The notes beneath the pieces were generated by a model that did no database searches, had not been told where the DNA came from, and saw only the letters and a list, made by a program, of their open reading frames with translations. DNA of 21,778 bases from JASBRS01 sp964496495 (GTDB lineage Bacteria > Deinococcota > Deinococci > Deinococcales > Trueperaceae), in the NCBI GenBank assembly GCA_964496495.1, contig CAZBZU010000057.1, forward strand, positions 1-21,778. Direction: 5' to 3'. Positions 1 to 6,889 of this stretch are shown piece after piece (positions within the stretch are counted from its first letter, which is position 1; each line of letters starts with the position of its first letter). A program made the translations under genes and the position numbers.

Positions 1-50
1 TGCGGGTGCTGGAGCGGCGCCTGCCCAACGACGGCATCCCCCTCAAGTAG
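1..50 (+). CDS. C-terminal tail of an unidentified upstream gene (partial)
   Basis: An open frame enters from the left edge and ends at TAG 48-50. It gives only 15 residues, RVLERRLPNDGIPLK. The next gene starts 4 nt later, so the two are probably co-transcribed. The Leu-Glu-Arg-Arg-Leu ending resembles the cytoplasmic tail of amino-acid-type ABC permeases. Such a permease (EhuD) often accompanies eutBC in ectoine-uptake clusters, but 15 residues cannot decide this. The assignment is inference from context only. Confidence 0.4.
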   Translation, partial: RVLERRLPNDGIPLK

Positions 51-54
51 CGCC

Positions 55-1074
55 GTGGCGGCAGACGCGTTCTCGAAGCTGCCGCACGGCGCCCCCAGCC
101 AGCGGGACGTCTACCGCGCTCGTCGCGCCGTCGCCGGCGTGATCAGGCGCACGCCGTTGGTGGAGAGCGAGGCGCTGTCCCGGCGGGCGGGTGGCCCGGT
201 GCACCTGAAGCTGGAGAACCTGCAGCTCACCGGGGCGTTCAAGGCGCGCGGCGCCGTGAACGCCCTGGCGTCGCTGGGCGAGGAGGAGCGGCGGCGCGGG
301 GTCATCGCGGTATCCACCGGCAACCACGGTCGCGCCGTTGCCACCGCGGCCGAGCGCCTGGCCGTGCAGGCCACCGTGTGCGTCTCGCAGCGGGTTCCCG
401 AGGACAAGCTCGCCGCTCTCCGCGCGACCGGCTGCGAGCTGCTGATCGGCGGCGACAGCCAGGACGAGGCCGAGGCGCGAGCCCGCGAGCTGGTCGCCGA
501 GCGGGGCCTGACGCTGGTCCACCCCTTCGACGACGCTGCGGTCATCGCCGGTCAAGGCACCATCGGCTTGGAGGTGCTCGAGGATCTGCCGCAGGTCGCG
601 ACGGTGGTGGTGCCGCTCTCCGGCGGCGGCCTGATCGCCGGGGTGGCGGCGGCGCTCAAGGCTGCCGACCCGGAGGTGCGCGTGGTGGGGGTGTCGATGG
701 AGGCGGGCGCGGCCATGGCGCGGAGCCTGCGGGCGGGCCGGCCGGTGCCCACGCCGGAGCAGGCGACCCTGGCCGACAGCCTGCAGGGCGGCATCGGCGA
801 GCACAACCGCTACACCTTCGGCATGGTCCGCGAGCTGGTGGACGACGTGGTGCTGGTCGACGAGGCGGCGATCGCCCGCGCCATGCGTTTCGCCTTCGAG
901 CGGGAGCGCCAGGTGTTGGAGGGGGGCGCGGCCGTGGGCATCGCCGCCCTGCTCGAGCGGAAGGTCGCGCCGGCGGGAGGCGACACCGTGGTGGTGTGCT
1001 CGGGAGGCAACATCGCCGCGGACCGCTTCCTGAGGATCATCGCGCAGGCGGAGCCTGCCGCAGGGGAGGACTGA
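55..1074 (+). CDS. eutB: EutB-like PLP-dependent threonine dehydratase-family protein (hydroxyectoine utilization)
   Basis: A 339-residue fold-type II PLP enzyme of the threonine/serine dehydratase family. The PLP lysine is K63 in the motif GAFKARGA. The Ser-Thr-Gly-Asn-His-Gly substrate loop is at 87-92, the phosphate-binding SGGG at 189-192, and a CSGGN motif sits near the C terminus. There is no C-terminal ACT domain, so it is not a biosynthetic IlvA. The ornithine cyclodeaminase-like gene directly downstream makes the EutB/EutC pair of hydroxyectoine and ectoine breakdown the best assignment; the exact reaction of EutB is not firmly settled. The GTG start lies 4 nt after the previous stop with no clear Shine-Dalgarno, which suggests translational coupling. 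Alternatives are a catabolic threonine dehydratase or a serine/threo-hydroxyaspartate dehydratase. Confidence 0.8.
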   Translation: MAADAFSKLPHGAPSQRDVYRARRAVAGVIRRTPLVESEALSRRAGGPVHLKLENLQLTGAFKARGAVNALASLGEEERRRGVIAVSTGNHGRAVATAAERLAVQATVCVSQRVPEDKLAALRATGCELLIGGDSQDEAEARARELVAERGLTLVHPFDDAAVIAGQGTIGLEVLEDLPQVATVVVPLSGGGLIAGVAAALKAADPEVRVVGVSMEAGAAMARSLRAGRPVPTPEQATLADSLQGGIGEHNRYTFGMVRELVDDVVLVDEAAIARAMRFAFERERQVLEGGAAVGIAALLERKVAPAGGDTVVVCSGGNIAADRFLRIIAQAEPAAGED

Positions 1075-1076
1075 GC

Positions 1077-2054
1077 ATGGCGGGACGGCAGGTGAGGGTG
1101 CTGCGCGAAATGGACATCCGCGAGCTGGCGGGACTCGATGTCGATGCGCTGGAGGCGGTGCGGGAGGCATTCCGCAAGCTGTCCTCCGGTGACGCCGTCC
1201 AGCCCCCGGTGATGCGCATCGACGTGCCGGAGCATCGCGGCGAGGTCGATGTCAAGGGCGCCTACATCCGCGGCCTCGACAGCTTCGCGGTGAAGGTCTC
1301 CTCGGGCTTCTTCGACAACCCGCAGCTGGGCCTGCCGACCGCCAGCGGGCTCATGATCCTGATCGACGCCCACACCGGGATGCCCACGACCGTGCTGCTC
1401 GACAACGGCTACCTGACCGACGTGCGCACGGCGCTGGCGGGGGCGGTGGCCGCCGACGCCATGGCGCGACCGCAGATCGACACCGTGGCGGTGCTCGGCG
1501 CCGGCTCGCAGGCAAGATGGCAGCTGCGGGCGCTGATGCTGGTGCGCTCGCCGCGGCGCGCGCTGGTGTGGGCGAGGCGGCCGGAGGCCGCTCGCGGCTA
1601 TGCAGGCGAGATGTCGGACGCTCTGGGAATCGCGGTGGAGGCGGTGCCGGAGGCGGAGGCTGCCGTCGCGCGTGCCGACCTGGTCGTCACGACCACCCCC
1701 GCCCGCCGGCCGATCCTTCGCGCGGACTGGTTGCACCCGGGCCTGCACGTCACCGCCATGGGCTCCGACGCCGAGCACAAGCAGGAGCTCGAGCCGGAGG
1801 TGCTGCGCCGCGCCGACGTGGTGGTGAGCGACCGCCGTCAGCAGGGGCTGACGATCGGCGAGCTCCGGGCCGCCAGGGAGGCCGGCGTGGACGTCAGCGA
1901 GGCGCGCGTGGCGGAGCTGGGCGAGGTGCTGGCCGGCACCCGGCCGGGTCGCGCCAGCGGCGACCAGATCACCGTCTGCGACCTAACCGGCACCGGCGTG
2001 CAGGACACCGCCATCGCGCGACTTGCCGCGGCGCGGGCCGCCGAGACCGGCTGA
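1077..2054 (+). CDS. eutC: EutC-like ornithine cyclodeaminase/mu-crystallin family protein (ectoine utilization)
   Basis: A 325-residue protein of the ornithine cyclodeaminase/mu-crystallin family. Visible marks are the family core YLTDVRTALAGAVAAD, a Rossmann NAD(P)-binding loop GAGSQA at 141-146, and the C-terminal DLTGTGVQDTAIA motif. The stretch around SGFFDNPQLGLPTASG resembles EutC proteins. It starts 2 nt after the eutB stop with a strong Shine-Dalgarno (AGGGGAGGA, 1062-1070), so the two form an operon. EutB and EutC are implicated in the conversion steps of hydroxyectoine/ectoine catabolism. The other genes usually found with them (eutD/doeA, eutE/doeB, a regulator) are not downstream here and would have to lie to the left. 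Generic ornithine or alanine/lysine cyclodeaminase-type activity remains possible. Confidence 0.82.
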   Translation: MAGRQVRVLREMDIRELAGLDVDALEAVREAFRKLSSGDAVQPPVMRIDVPEHRGEVDVKGAYIRGLDSFAVKVSSGFFDNPQLGLPTASGLMILIDAHTGMPTTVLLDNGYLTDVRTALAGAVAADAMARPQIDTVAVLGAGSQARWQLRALMLVRSPRRALVWARRPEAARGYAGEMSDALGIAVEAVPEAEAAVARADLVVTTTPARRPILRADWLHPGLHVTAMGSDAEHKQELEPEVLRRADVVVSDRRQQGLTIGELRAAREAGVDVSEARVAELGEVLAGTRPGRASGDQITVCDLTGTGVQDTAIARLAAARAAETG

Positions 2055-2064
2055 TCCGCCGCCA

Positions 2065-2083
2065 CCGCCGAGCGCGTCGGCGG
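2065..2083 (+). terminator. Candidate terminator hairpin after eutC
   Basis: A perfect 7-bp inverted repeat, CCGCCGA (2065-2071) and TCGGCGG (2077-2083), with a 5-nt GCGCG loop, begins 10 nt after the eutC stop. There is no U-tract, so efficient intrinsic termination is uncertain. A second small hairpin (GCGCGC-GTTT-GCGCGC, 2125-2140) follows in the same intergenic region, before the next gene's ribosome-binding site. Confidence 0.4.
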
Positions 2084-2193
2084 GGCGCGGCGCGAGGAGG
2101 GCTGGGACGTGTTGCCCTAGCCCTGCGCGCGTTTGCGCGCTAGAAGGGGTGCAGCCGCAGGGAAGGCGAACGCCGTCCAAGCATGGAGCCGCC

Positions 2194-3108
2194 ATGACGA
2201 GCCCCGAGGAGCCTGTCGAACGCCGCGATCCGGCTGTCGAGCCGGTCGCGGTCGTGCGCGGTCTCGCGGTCTATCGTATCGGCGGCGGCGACCCGGTGCT
2301 TCTCATGCCCGGTCCGCACCGCTTCCAACGACCCGGCCTGCGGAGTGCCGATGCGCTCATCGCAGGTCTGGTCGATGCCGGACGCAGCGTGGTGACCTTC
2401 GACCCACCCGGCTCCGGGCGATCCCCCCGGCCGGCCCGGCTGGGCATGGAGGAGATGATCGCCTGCACCGACGAGGCGCTGGCTGCCGCCGGAGTGCGGG
2501 CGCCGGTGGCCGCCCTCGGCCACAGCATGGGGGGCTTCTGCCTCGTCGCCTACGCGCTCGCCAGGCCCGAACGGCTGGCACGCTTGATGCTGGTGGGCAC
2601 CGGCGCGGGCGGCTACATGCGGGCGGCCGGTGCGCTGTGGAACCGTGGGCACCGCCGGTTCGCTGCCATGGCCAGCCTCGGCGTCCTGCAAGCTCTGGTG
2701 CCCAGACGCGCGCCGGAGCAGCTGCTGCGCAACCTGATCGAGCGGGCGTCGTTCGTGGACGGCGCGCTGGCGCGTCCCACGCCGGTCCGTCCGGCCGACT
2801 GGGTGAGACCGCGAGCGGGGCGGGCAGACTGGCACCGAATCGCGGTGCGGCTCGACTACCGCGCCCGTCTCGCCGACATCCGCACGCCCTGCTTGATCCT
2901 GTGCGGACGGCACGATCCGCAGTTCGCGCTGCCCTGCTCCGAGGAGCTGGCAGCGGGCATCGCCGGCGCGAGGCTCGTGGTCTTCGAGCGCAGCGGTCAT
3001 TACCCCTTCCTGGAGGAGCCCGTTGCCTTCTGGCGGGCGCTCGGGGCGTTCCTGGCCGGCGACCGGGAGCGGCCGCGGGTCGCGGTCGGCGGGTCTGGAG
3101 GTCCATGA
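2194..3108 (+). CDS. Alpha/beta hydrolase of unknown substrate
   Basis: A 304-residue single-domain alpha/beta hydrolase. The nucleophile elbow is GHSMGG with S111. The likely acid is D241 in CGRHDPQF and the likely general base is H269 in SGHYPFLEEP, which gives the full catalytic triad. An early MPGPHR segment, where many family members carry HGxP, could be the oxyanion loop. No signal peptide is visible, so it should be cytoplasmic. The start is ATG 2194, preceded by GGAG at 2185-2188. A longer frame open upstream has no supporting ribosome-binding site. The downstream flavodoxin-like gene overlaps its stop (ATGA), so the two are probably translated together. The substrate cannot be inferred from sequence. 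Confidence 0.85.
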   Translation: MTSPEEPVERRDPAVEPVAVVRGLAVYRIGGGDPVLLMPGPHRFQRPGLRSADALIAGLVDAGRSVVTFDPPGSGRSPRPARLGMEEMIACTDEALAAAGVRAPVAALGHSMGGFCLVAYALARPERLARLMLVGTGAGGYMRAAGALWNRGHRRFAAMASLGVLQALVPRRAPEQLLRNLIERASFVDGALARPTPVRPADWVRPRAGRADWHRIAVRLDYRARLADIRTPCLILCGRHDPQFALPCSEELAAGIAGARLVVFERSGHYPFLEEPVAFWRALGAFLAGDRERPRVAVGGSGGP

Positions 3109-3617
3109 TGCGGAGCCTGGTGGTGTTCGACTCCTGCTTCGGCAATACCGAGAGGATTGCCAGGGCCATCGGCGACGCGCTCGCCGCCTACGGCGCCAGC
3201 GTGGTGGTGCCGGTGGCGGAGGCGAGTGCGGCCCTGACGGCCAAGCCCGAGCTGCTGGTCGTCGGCGGACCGACCCAGCGCCACCGTCTCAGTCCCGCGC
3301 TGGAGGCCTTCCTCAAGGGGCTTCGCCGGCGCAGCCTGAGCGGCGTGGCGACCGTGGCCTTCGACACCCGCTATCGCATGCGCCCGGCGCTGACCGGCTC
3401 CGCCGCCGTGCGCATCCACCAGCTGCTGCGCAGGGCCGACGGCCGCGCCGCGAGCCCGCCGGAGAGCTTCTTCATGGCCGTGGATCGGCCGCCGAAGGGA
3501 CAGAAGCGGCGGCATGAGCTCGAGGTCCTCGAGCCAGGCGAGTTGGGGCGCGCGGTCGCCTGGACGGAGCGGCTGGGGCGCTCGCTCGCCGGAGCGGTGG
3601 CGCCGAGCGGCGGCTGA
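3105..3617 (+). CDS. Flavodoxin-like FMN protein
   Basis: A protein of 170 residues (169 if the second ATG at 3108 is used). The N terminus has a beta-strand (SLVVFDS) followed by the FMN phosphate loop with the residues FGNTERIA, typical of the flavodoxin family. A later LLVVGGPTQ strand-loop fits the flavin-binding site. Near the C terminus, a segment like the family's PESFF...L..GEL...A.W ending is interrupted by about ten extra basic residues (RPPKGQKRRH). GGAGG at 3097-3101 is 3 nt from ATG 3105 and 6 nt from ATG 3108, so 3108 may be the main start. It overlaps the hydrolase stop. Its partner is unknown; an electron-transfer or flavin-sensing role is inferred from family only. Confidence 0.8.
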   Translation: MMRSLVVFDSCFGNTERIARAIGDALAAYGASVVVPVAEASAALTAKPELLVVGGPTQRHRLSPALEAFLKGLRRRSLSGVATVAFDTRYRMRPALTGSAAVRIHQLLRRADGRAASPPESFFMAVDRPPKGQKRRHELEVLEPGELGRAVAWTERLGRSLAGAVAPSGG

Positions 3618-3649
3618 GCGAGCCGCTGCGGCCGAGCGCGTTCACCCTG

Positions 3650-3680
3650 TTGGCGGCGGCCGCGGGCTCTATGATATGCT
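3650..3680 (+). promoter_or_regulatory. Candidate promoter of the rnpA/rpmH-yidD-yidC-jag operon
   Basis: An extended -10 element, TGATATGCT (3672-3680), lies 19 nt downstream of a weak -35 (TTGGCG, 3650-3655). An overlapping TATGAT at 3670-3675 is an alternative -10. This is the only A+T-rich patch in the 234-nt gap between the flavodoxin-like gene and rnpA. A start near 3687 would give a leader of about 165 nt, with several short G+C-rich inverted repeats but no recognised riboswitch. Confidence 0.45.
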
Positions 3681-3842
3681 CTCAAGGCTTGCCTGCGACC
3701 GGCTCGGGCCCACGGGCCGCGAGGCGCCCCGATGCGCGGCAACGCCGCCATCATGCCGCGCTACACGTGCGTAGCGCCGGGGCCGCCCGGTCATTGCGGG
3801 TGGGGGCCCTCACCCGGCTGGGCCGCGGGAGCCGGATCCTAG

Positions 3843-3848
3843 AAGGAG
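3843..3848 (+). promoter_or_regulatory. Single Shine-Dalgarno serving both rnpA and rpmH
   Basis: AAGGAG lies 3 nt before the rnpA GTG (3852) and 7 nt before the rpmH ATG (3856). It is the only ribosome-binding site upstream of both starts. The spacing and the start codon both favour rpmH. That matches the expected need for far more L34 than RNase P protein. Confidence 0.75.
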
Positions 3849-3851
3849 ACC

Positions 3852-4364
3852 GTGAATGAAGCGCACGTACCAACCGAACAAGCGCAAGCGCGCCAAGACG
3901 CACGGATTCCGCGCCCGCATGAAGACCAGCGGCGGTCGCGCGATCCTCAGGCGGCGGCGCGCCAAGGGGCGCAAACGCCTGTCGGTATCGGATCGCTGAC
4001 GCCGGTACCGGTCCTCCACTCGTTGAAGGGGGACCGGGCTTTCCAGCGGCTACGCAAAGGACGTTCCGGTGGAGCGAAGCATCTCAGCCTCCGTTGGCGT
4101 CCCGCACCGCAGACGGGACGGGTGCGGGTGGGCATCGTGGTGAGCGGCAAGGTCGGCAACGCCGTGGTTCGCAACCGCGTCCGTAGGCGTCTGCGGGCCG
4201 CCCTGACCGGCCTGCTCGCCGAGGGCGTTCGCCGCGATGCCTGCCGTGCCGGCAAGGCGTCGTTCGACATGGTGGTGATCGCGCGGCCGTCCGCTGCCGG
4301 CGCCGGCTTCTGGGAGCTCAGGAGCACGCTGGAGCGCGCCCTGGCGCGCGCGGGGCTCCGCTGA
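3852..4364 (+). CDS. rnpA: Ribonuclease P protein component with long N-terminal extension enclosing rpmH
   Basis: The protein subunit of RNase P, which helps the catalytic RNA mature tRNA 5' ends. The conserved domain starts near residue 57 (SLKGDRAFQRLRK) and carries the signature RNR helix, GNAVVRNRVRRRLR, at 102-115. The frame stays open upstream to GTG 3852, giving 170 residues against roughly 110-125 for ordinary RnpA. The first 50 or so residues are encoded by the rpmH DNA in another frame. A conventional start after rpmH is hard to find: only TTG 4023, without a Shine-Dalgarno. The long form with the shared ribosome-binding site is therefore preferred, as known in Thermus. The stop overlaps the yidD start (TGATG). 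Confidence 0.85.
   Translation: MNEAHVPTEQAQARQDARIPRPHEDQRRSRDPQAAARQGAQTPVGIGSLTPVPVLHSLKGDRAFQRLRKGRSGGAKHLSLRWRPAPQTGRVRVGIVVSGKVGNAVVRNRVRRRLRAALTGLLAEGVRRDACRAGKASFDMVVIARPSAAGAGFWELRSTLERALARAGLR
3856..3999 (+). CDS. rpmH: 50S ribosomal protein L34, nested inside rnpA
   Basis: A 47-residue, highly basic protein beginning MKRTYQPNKRKRAKTHGFR, the L34 signature. It continues with the MKTSGGRAIL-type core and an Arg/Lys-rich end, KGRKRLSVSDR. The length is normal for L34. It starts 4 nt after the rnpA GTG, in a different frame, and lies wholly within rnpA. The AAGGAG at 3843-3848 is at ideal distance (7 nt). It was too short for a simple long-ORF scan but is certain from sequence. Confidence 0.97.
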   Translation: MKRTYQPNKRKRAKTHGFRARMKTSGGRAILRRRRAKGRKRLSVSDR

Positions 4365-4693
4365 TGCGGCTGGTGGGGCAGGCGCTCATCCTGCCGATAC
4401 GCCTGTATCGGCGCTTCCTGTCGCCGCTCAAGCCGACGCCGACGTGCCGCTTCCATCCCACCTGCAGCGCCTACGCCATCGAAGCCATCGAGGTCCACGG
4501 CCCCCTCAAGGGGCTCTACCTGGCGGTCCGGCGGGTGCTCAAGTGCCACCCGCTGCACCCGGGCGGCTTCGATCCCGTGCCGCCGCGCGCCGGCGTCGAC
4601 GCCGGGGCCCGAGCGCAGCCGCCGGCGCACGGCCAGGCGCACCCTCACGTCCACGGCCAGACGCACAGCCATACGCACTCGGAGGCATCTTGA
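4364..4693 (+). CDS. yidD: Membrane protein insertion efficiency factor YidD with His-rich tail
   Basis: A 109-residue YidD, a small membrane-associated factor that aids YidC/Sec-dependent insertion. The N terminus forms an amphipathic helix (LILPIRLYRRFLSPLKP). The family core then follows, with CRFHPTCSAYAIEAI, the KGLYLAVRR helix, and KCHPLHPGGFDPVP, including the conserved cysteines. After about residue 75 it carries an unusual extension ending in a run with seven His in about 19 residues. The ATG overlaps the rnpA stop by 1 nt. Its own stop overlaps the yidC start, so translation is coupled on both sides. Confidence 0.93.
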   Translation: MRLVGQALILPIRLYRRFLSPLKPTPTCRFHPTCSAYAIEAIEVHGPLKGLYLAVRRVLKCHPLHPGGFDPVPPRAGVDAGARAQPPAHGQAHPHVHGQTHSHTHSEAS

Positions 4694-6258
4694 CGACGAT
4701 CCGCCGCACCCTCGTCGCGTCGGCGCTGCTGCTGACCCTGGTCGTCGGAAGCCTGGCGCAGGCGCGCGTCGTCTTCGGCACCAACGACTTCCAGGTGGCG
4801 GATTTCAAGAACATCGCCACGGCGTTGGCCACCTGCGACACGTCCACTCCCTCGTTCTTCTGCCGGCTCAAGGACGCCACCGTCACGCGCATCCCCACCA
4901 AGGGCGTCGACCTGTTCTTCGACGATGCGGGCGAGCTGGTCGCGGCCTACGCCAAGGCGCAGAAGGGGCAGACCTACAACGACTACCCCATCGACCGGCG
5001 TCAGAACCTGATCCCGTACGAATCGACCATCCCCGGCGCCGCGCTGCTGATCGGCGGCAGCTACCAGGCGCCGCAGAACCCCAGCGGCGGCTGGAAGCGC
5101 ACCAGCAAGATCCAGCTGGTCGGCACCTTCAGGTATCGCGAGGGGGGCTACCAGGTCGAGCGCGTGGTCACCGTCAGCGCCATCCGCGAGCACATCGACG
5201 TGCAGCTCACGGTGACGCCGACCGCTGCCGCCGGGAGCTCGGGCGGCGCGCCCGCCGCGGGGAGCCCGCCGGAGCTGTCGCTGGTTACGCCAGGCATCGC
5301 CCGCACCGCCAGCCCGGTGGTGAAGATCGGCCACGGCGCCGACTTCACCCTCAACCCGCCCGACGGCAAGAGCTACGCGGACCCGACCTACGCGGCGCTG
5401 CAGAACAACAACAACAACACCGGCGACGCCGTGGTGCTGCGCCCAAGCGGGAGCTCCACGAAGGTCACGGCGGAGTACCTCAAGCCCGACCGCGTGGCGC
5501 TCTCGGTGCCCATCGCCGCGGCCGGGCCGACCACCGTCTCGGCGCAGCTCTACACCGGGCGCAACGAGCTGGTGCGCTACTACCAGGAGGGGTATCTGGG
5601 GCTGAAGGGCCTGTTCCGGCCCAACATCCTCGGCCGCCTGTCGCTCTACATCGTCGAGCTGCTGGTCCTCATCCACGGCTACGTGGGCAGCTGGGGCCTG
5701 GCGATCATCGTGCTTACCATGCTCTTCCGCGTGCTCATCTGGCCTCTCATCGCCACCCAGACCAAGTCCATGTTCGGCATGCAGAAGCTGCAGCCCAAGA
5801 TCAAGGAGCTGCAGGCGAAGTACAAGGACGACCGCGAGAAGCTCACCCAGGAGACGATGAAGCTCTACCAGGAGGCGGGCGTCAACCCGGCCGGCGGCTG
5901 CCTGCCGATCCTGCTGCAGATGCCGCTGTTCATCATCCTGTGGCGCGTGTTCGTCAACTTCGAGTTCAACCAGGGTTTCCTGTGGCTTCCCGACCTCGGC
6001 CAGTCCGACCCCTTCTACATCCTGCCGGTGCTCTACGTCCTGGTGATGTTGGCCACCTCCTGGTTCTCGGCGCGCGGGAACCCGCAGACGCTGCGGCAGT
6101 CGATGTTCATCAACCTGATCTTCGTCTTCATCATCATCAACTTCCCGGCCGGAGTGCTGCTGTACTATGTGGTATCCATGCTGGTGCAGGTTTTCCAGTA
6201 CTGGCTGGTGAGCCGGGGCCAACCGGCGCCGGCTGCGCCCGCCAAGCGGGCCAAGTGA
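4690..6258 (+). CDS. yidC: Membrane protein insertase YidC
   Basis: A 522-residue Oxa1/YidC/Alb3 insertase of the inner membrane. Residues 8-24 form the first hydrophobic segment. A long extracytoplasmic domain follows (roughly 25-305), including an Ala/Gly/Ser-rich stretch and a run of five Asn. The insertase core then begins around residue 310. R347, in IIVLTMLFRVLIWPL, matches the conserved arginine of the hydrophilic groove. Next come the cytoplasmic helical hairpin (KIKELQAKYKDDREKLTQE), the NPAGGCLPILLQMPLF signature and three more membrane segments, ending in a Lys/Arg tail. The start is assigned to TTG 4690, which overlaps the yidD stop (TTGA) and follows GGAGG at 4681-4685. No ATG or GTG fits between that site and the signal segment. 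Confidence 0.93.
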   Translation: MTTIRRTLVASALLLTLVVGSLAQARVVFGTNDFQVADFKNIATALATCDTSTPSFFCRLKDATVTRIPTKGVDLFFDDAGELVAAYAKAQKGQTYNDYPIDRRQNLIPYESTIPGAALLIGGSYQAPQNPSGGWKRTSKIQLVGTFRYREGGYQVERVVTVSAIREHIDVQLTVTPTAAAGSSGGAPAAGSPPELSLVTPGIARTASPVVKIGHGADFTLNPPDGKSYADPTYAALQNNNNNTGDAVVLRPSGSSTKVTAEYLKPDRVALSVPIAAAGPTTVSAQLYTGRNELVRYYQEGYLGLKGLFRPNILGRLSLYIVELLVLIHGYVGSWGLAIIVLTMLFRVLIWPLIATQTKSMFGMQKLQPKIKELQAKYKDDREKLTQETMKLYQEAGVNPAGGCLPILLQMPLFIILWRVFVNFEFNQGFLWLPDLGQSDPFYILPVLYVLVMLATSWFSARGNPQTLRQSMFINLIFVFIIINFPAGVLLYYVVSMLVQVFQYWLVSRGQPAPAAPAKRAK

Positions 6259-6271
6259 GGCGAGGACTTCA

Positions 6272-6871
6272 ATGGACGACCGCGATCTCGACAGGTATCT
6301 CGAGGACCTCGGCATCAACATGGACGAGGAGGACGTGCAGGAGACGCTCCTCCCCGAAGAGGACGACGAGGAGGAAGGTTTCGAGACGCCTATCGCCGTG
6401 CCGGCGGCGCCGCTCGAGGGCGATGCCCGCGAGCGCTGCGAGGCGTTCCTCGTCGATCTGCTGCTGAACTTCGATCCCAGCTACGCCGTCGAGGTCGACC
6501 AGGTCGCCGAGGACGAGGTGCGCGCCGAGATCTACGGGGGTGACCCCGGCAAGATCATCGGTCGGGCCGGGCGCACGCTGGCGGCGCTCGAGTACATCGC
6601 CAATGCCGTCATCAACCGCGACGAGGACGATCGTGTCCGTGTCTCCATCGACGTCGGCGGCTACAAGCGGCGTCGCGACGAGCGGCTCCGGGGCGAGGCC
6701 CGCAAGGCGGCGGCCCGCGTGCGCAAGACGGGGCGGGCGGTGGAGCTGGACGCCATGAGCGCTGCCGAGCGTCGCGTCGTCCACATGGCGCTGGCCGACG
6801 ACCCGGATGTCGTCAGCGAGTCCTCGGGCGAGGGCAAGAACCGCCACGTGGTGGTGAAGCCGACCTCCTGA
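6272..6871 (+). CDS. jag: KH/R3H-domain RNA-binding protein Jag (KhpB)
   Basis: A 199-residue RNA-binding protein of the Jag/KhpB family, commonly encoded next to yidC. The type II KH domain has its nucleic-acid loop at GKIIGRAG (93-100), followed by the helix TLAALEYIANAVIN. The R3H domain at the C terminus shows R167...H171 in RRVVH, and GKNRHVVVKP. The first 50 residues are very acidic (clusters of Asp/Glu) and do not resemble the usual Jag-N domain. It starts 13 nt after yidC, behind GAGGCGAGG. It probably closes the operon block, although the next gene begins only 18 nt downstream. Confidence 0.92.
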   Translation: MDDRDLDRYLEDLGINMDEEDVQETLLPEEDDEEEGFETPIAVPAAPLEGDARERCEAFLVDLLLNFDPSYAVEVDQVAEDEVRAEIYGGDPGKIIGRAGRTLAALEYIANAVINRDEDDRVRVSIDVGGYKRRRDERLRGEARKAAARVRKTGRAVELDAMSAAERRVVHMALADDPDVVSESSGEGKNRHVVVKPTS

Positions 6872-6889
6872 GCGGACGTACAATGCGGC

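Noticed and set aside
3681..3842. Possible riboswitch or ribosomal-protein leader upstream of rnpA/rpmH
   Set aside because: Several G+C-rich inverted repeats can be drawn, but none forms a recognisable conserved fold, and random pairing is expected in DNA of this composition.
4023..4364. A conventional short rnpA starting at TTG 4023
   Set aside because: It would fit the usual RnpA length, but it has no ribosome-binding site and a rare start codon, while the upstream frame is open to a GTG with a Shine-Dalgarno.
4645..6321. A 558-codon minus-strand open frame opposite yidC
   Set aside because: Antisense of a well-supported yidC, with repetitive His/Gln/Arg-rich content typical of antisense frames in G+C-rich genes.
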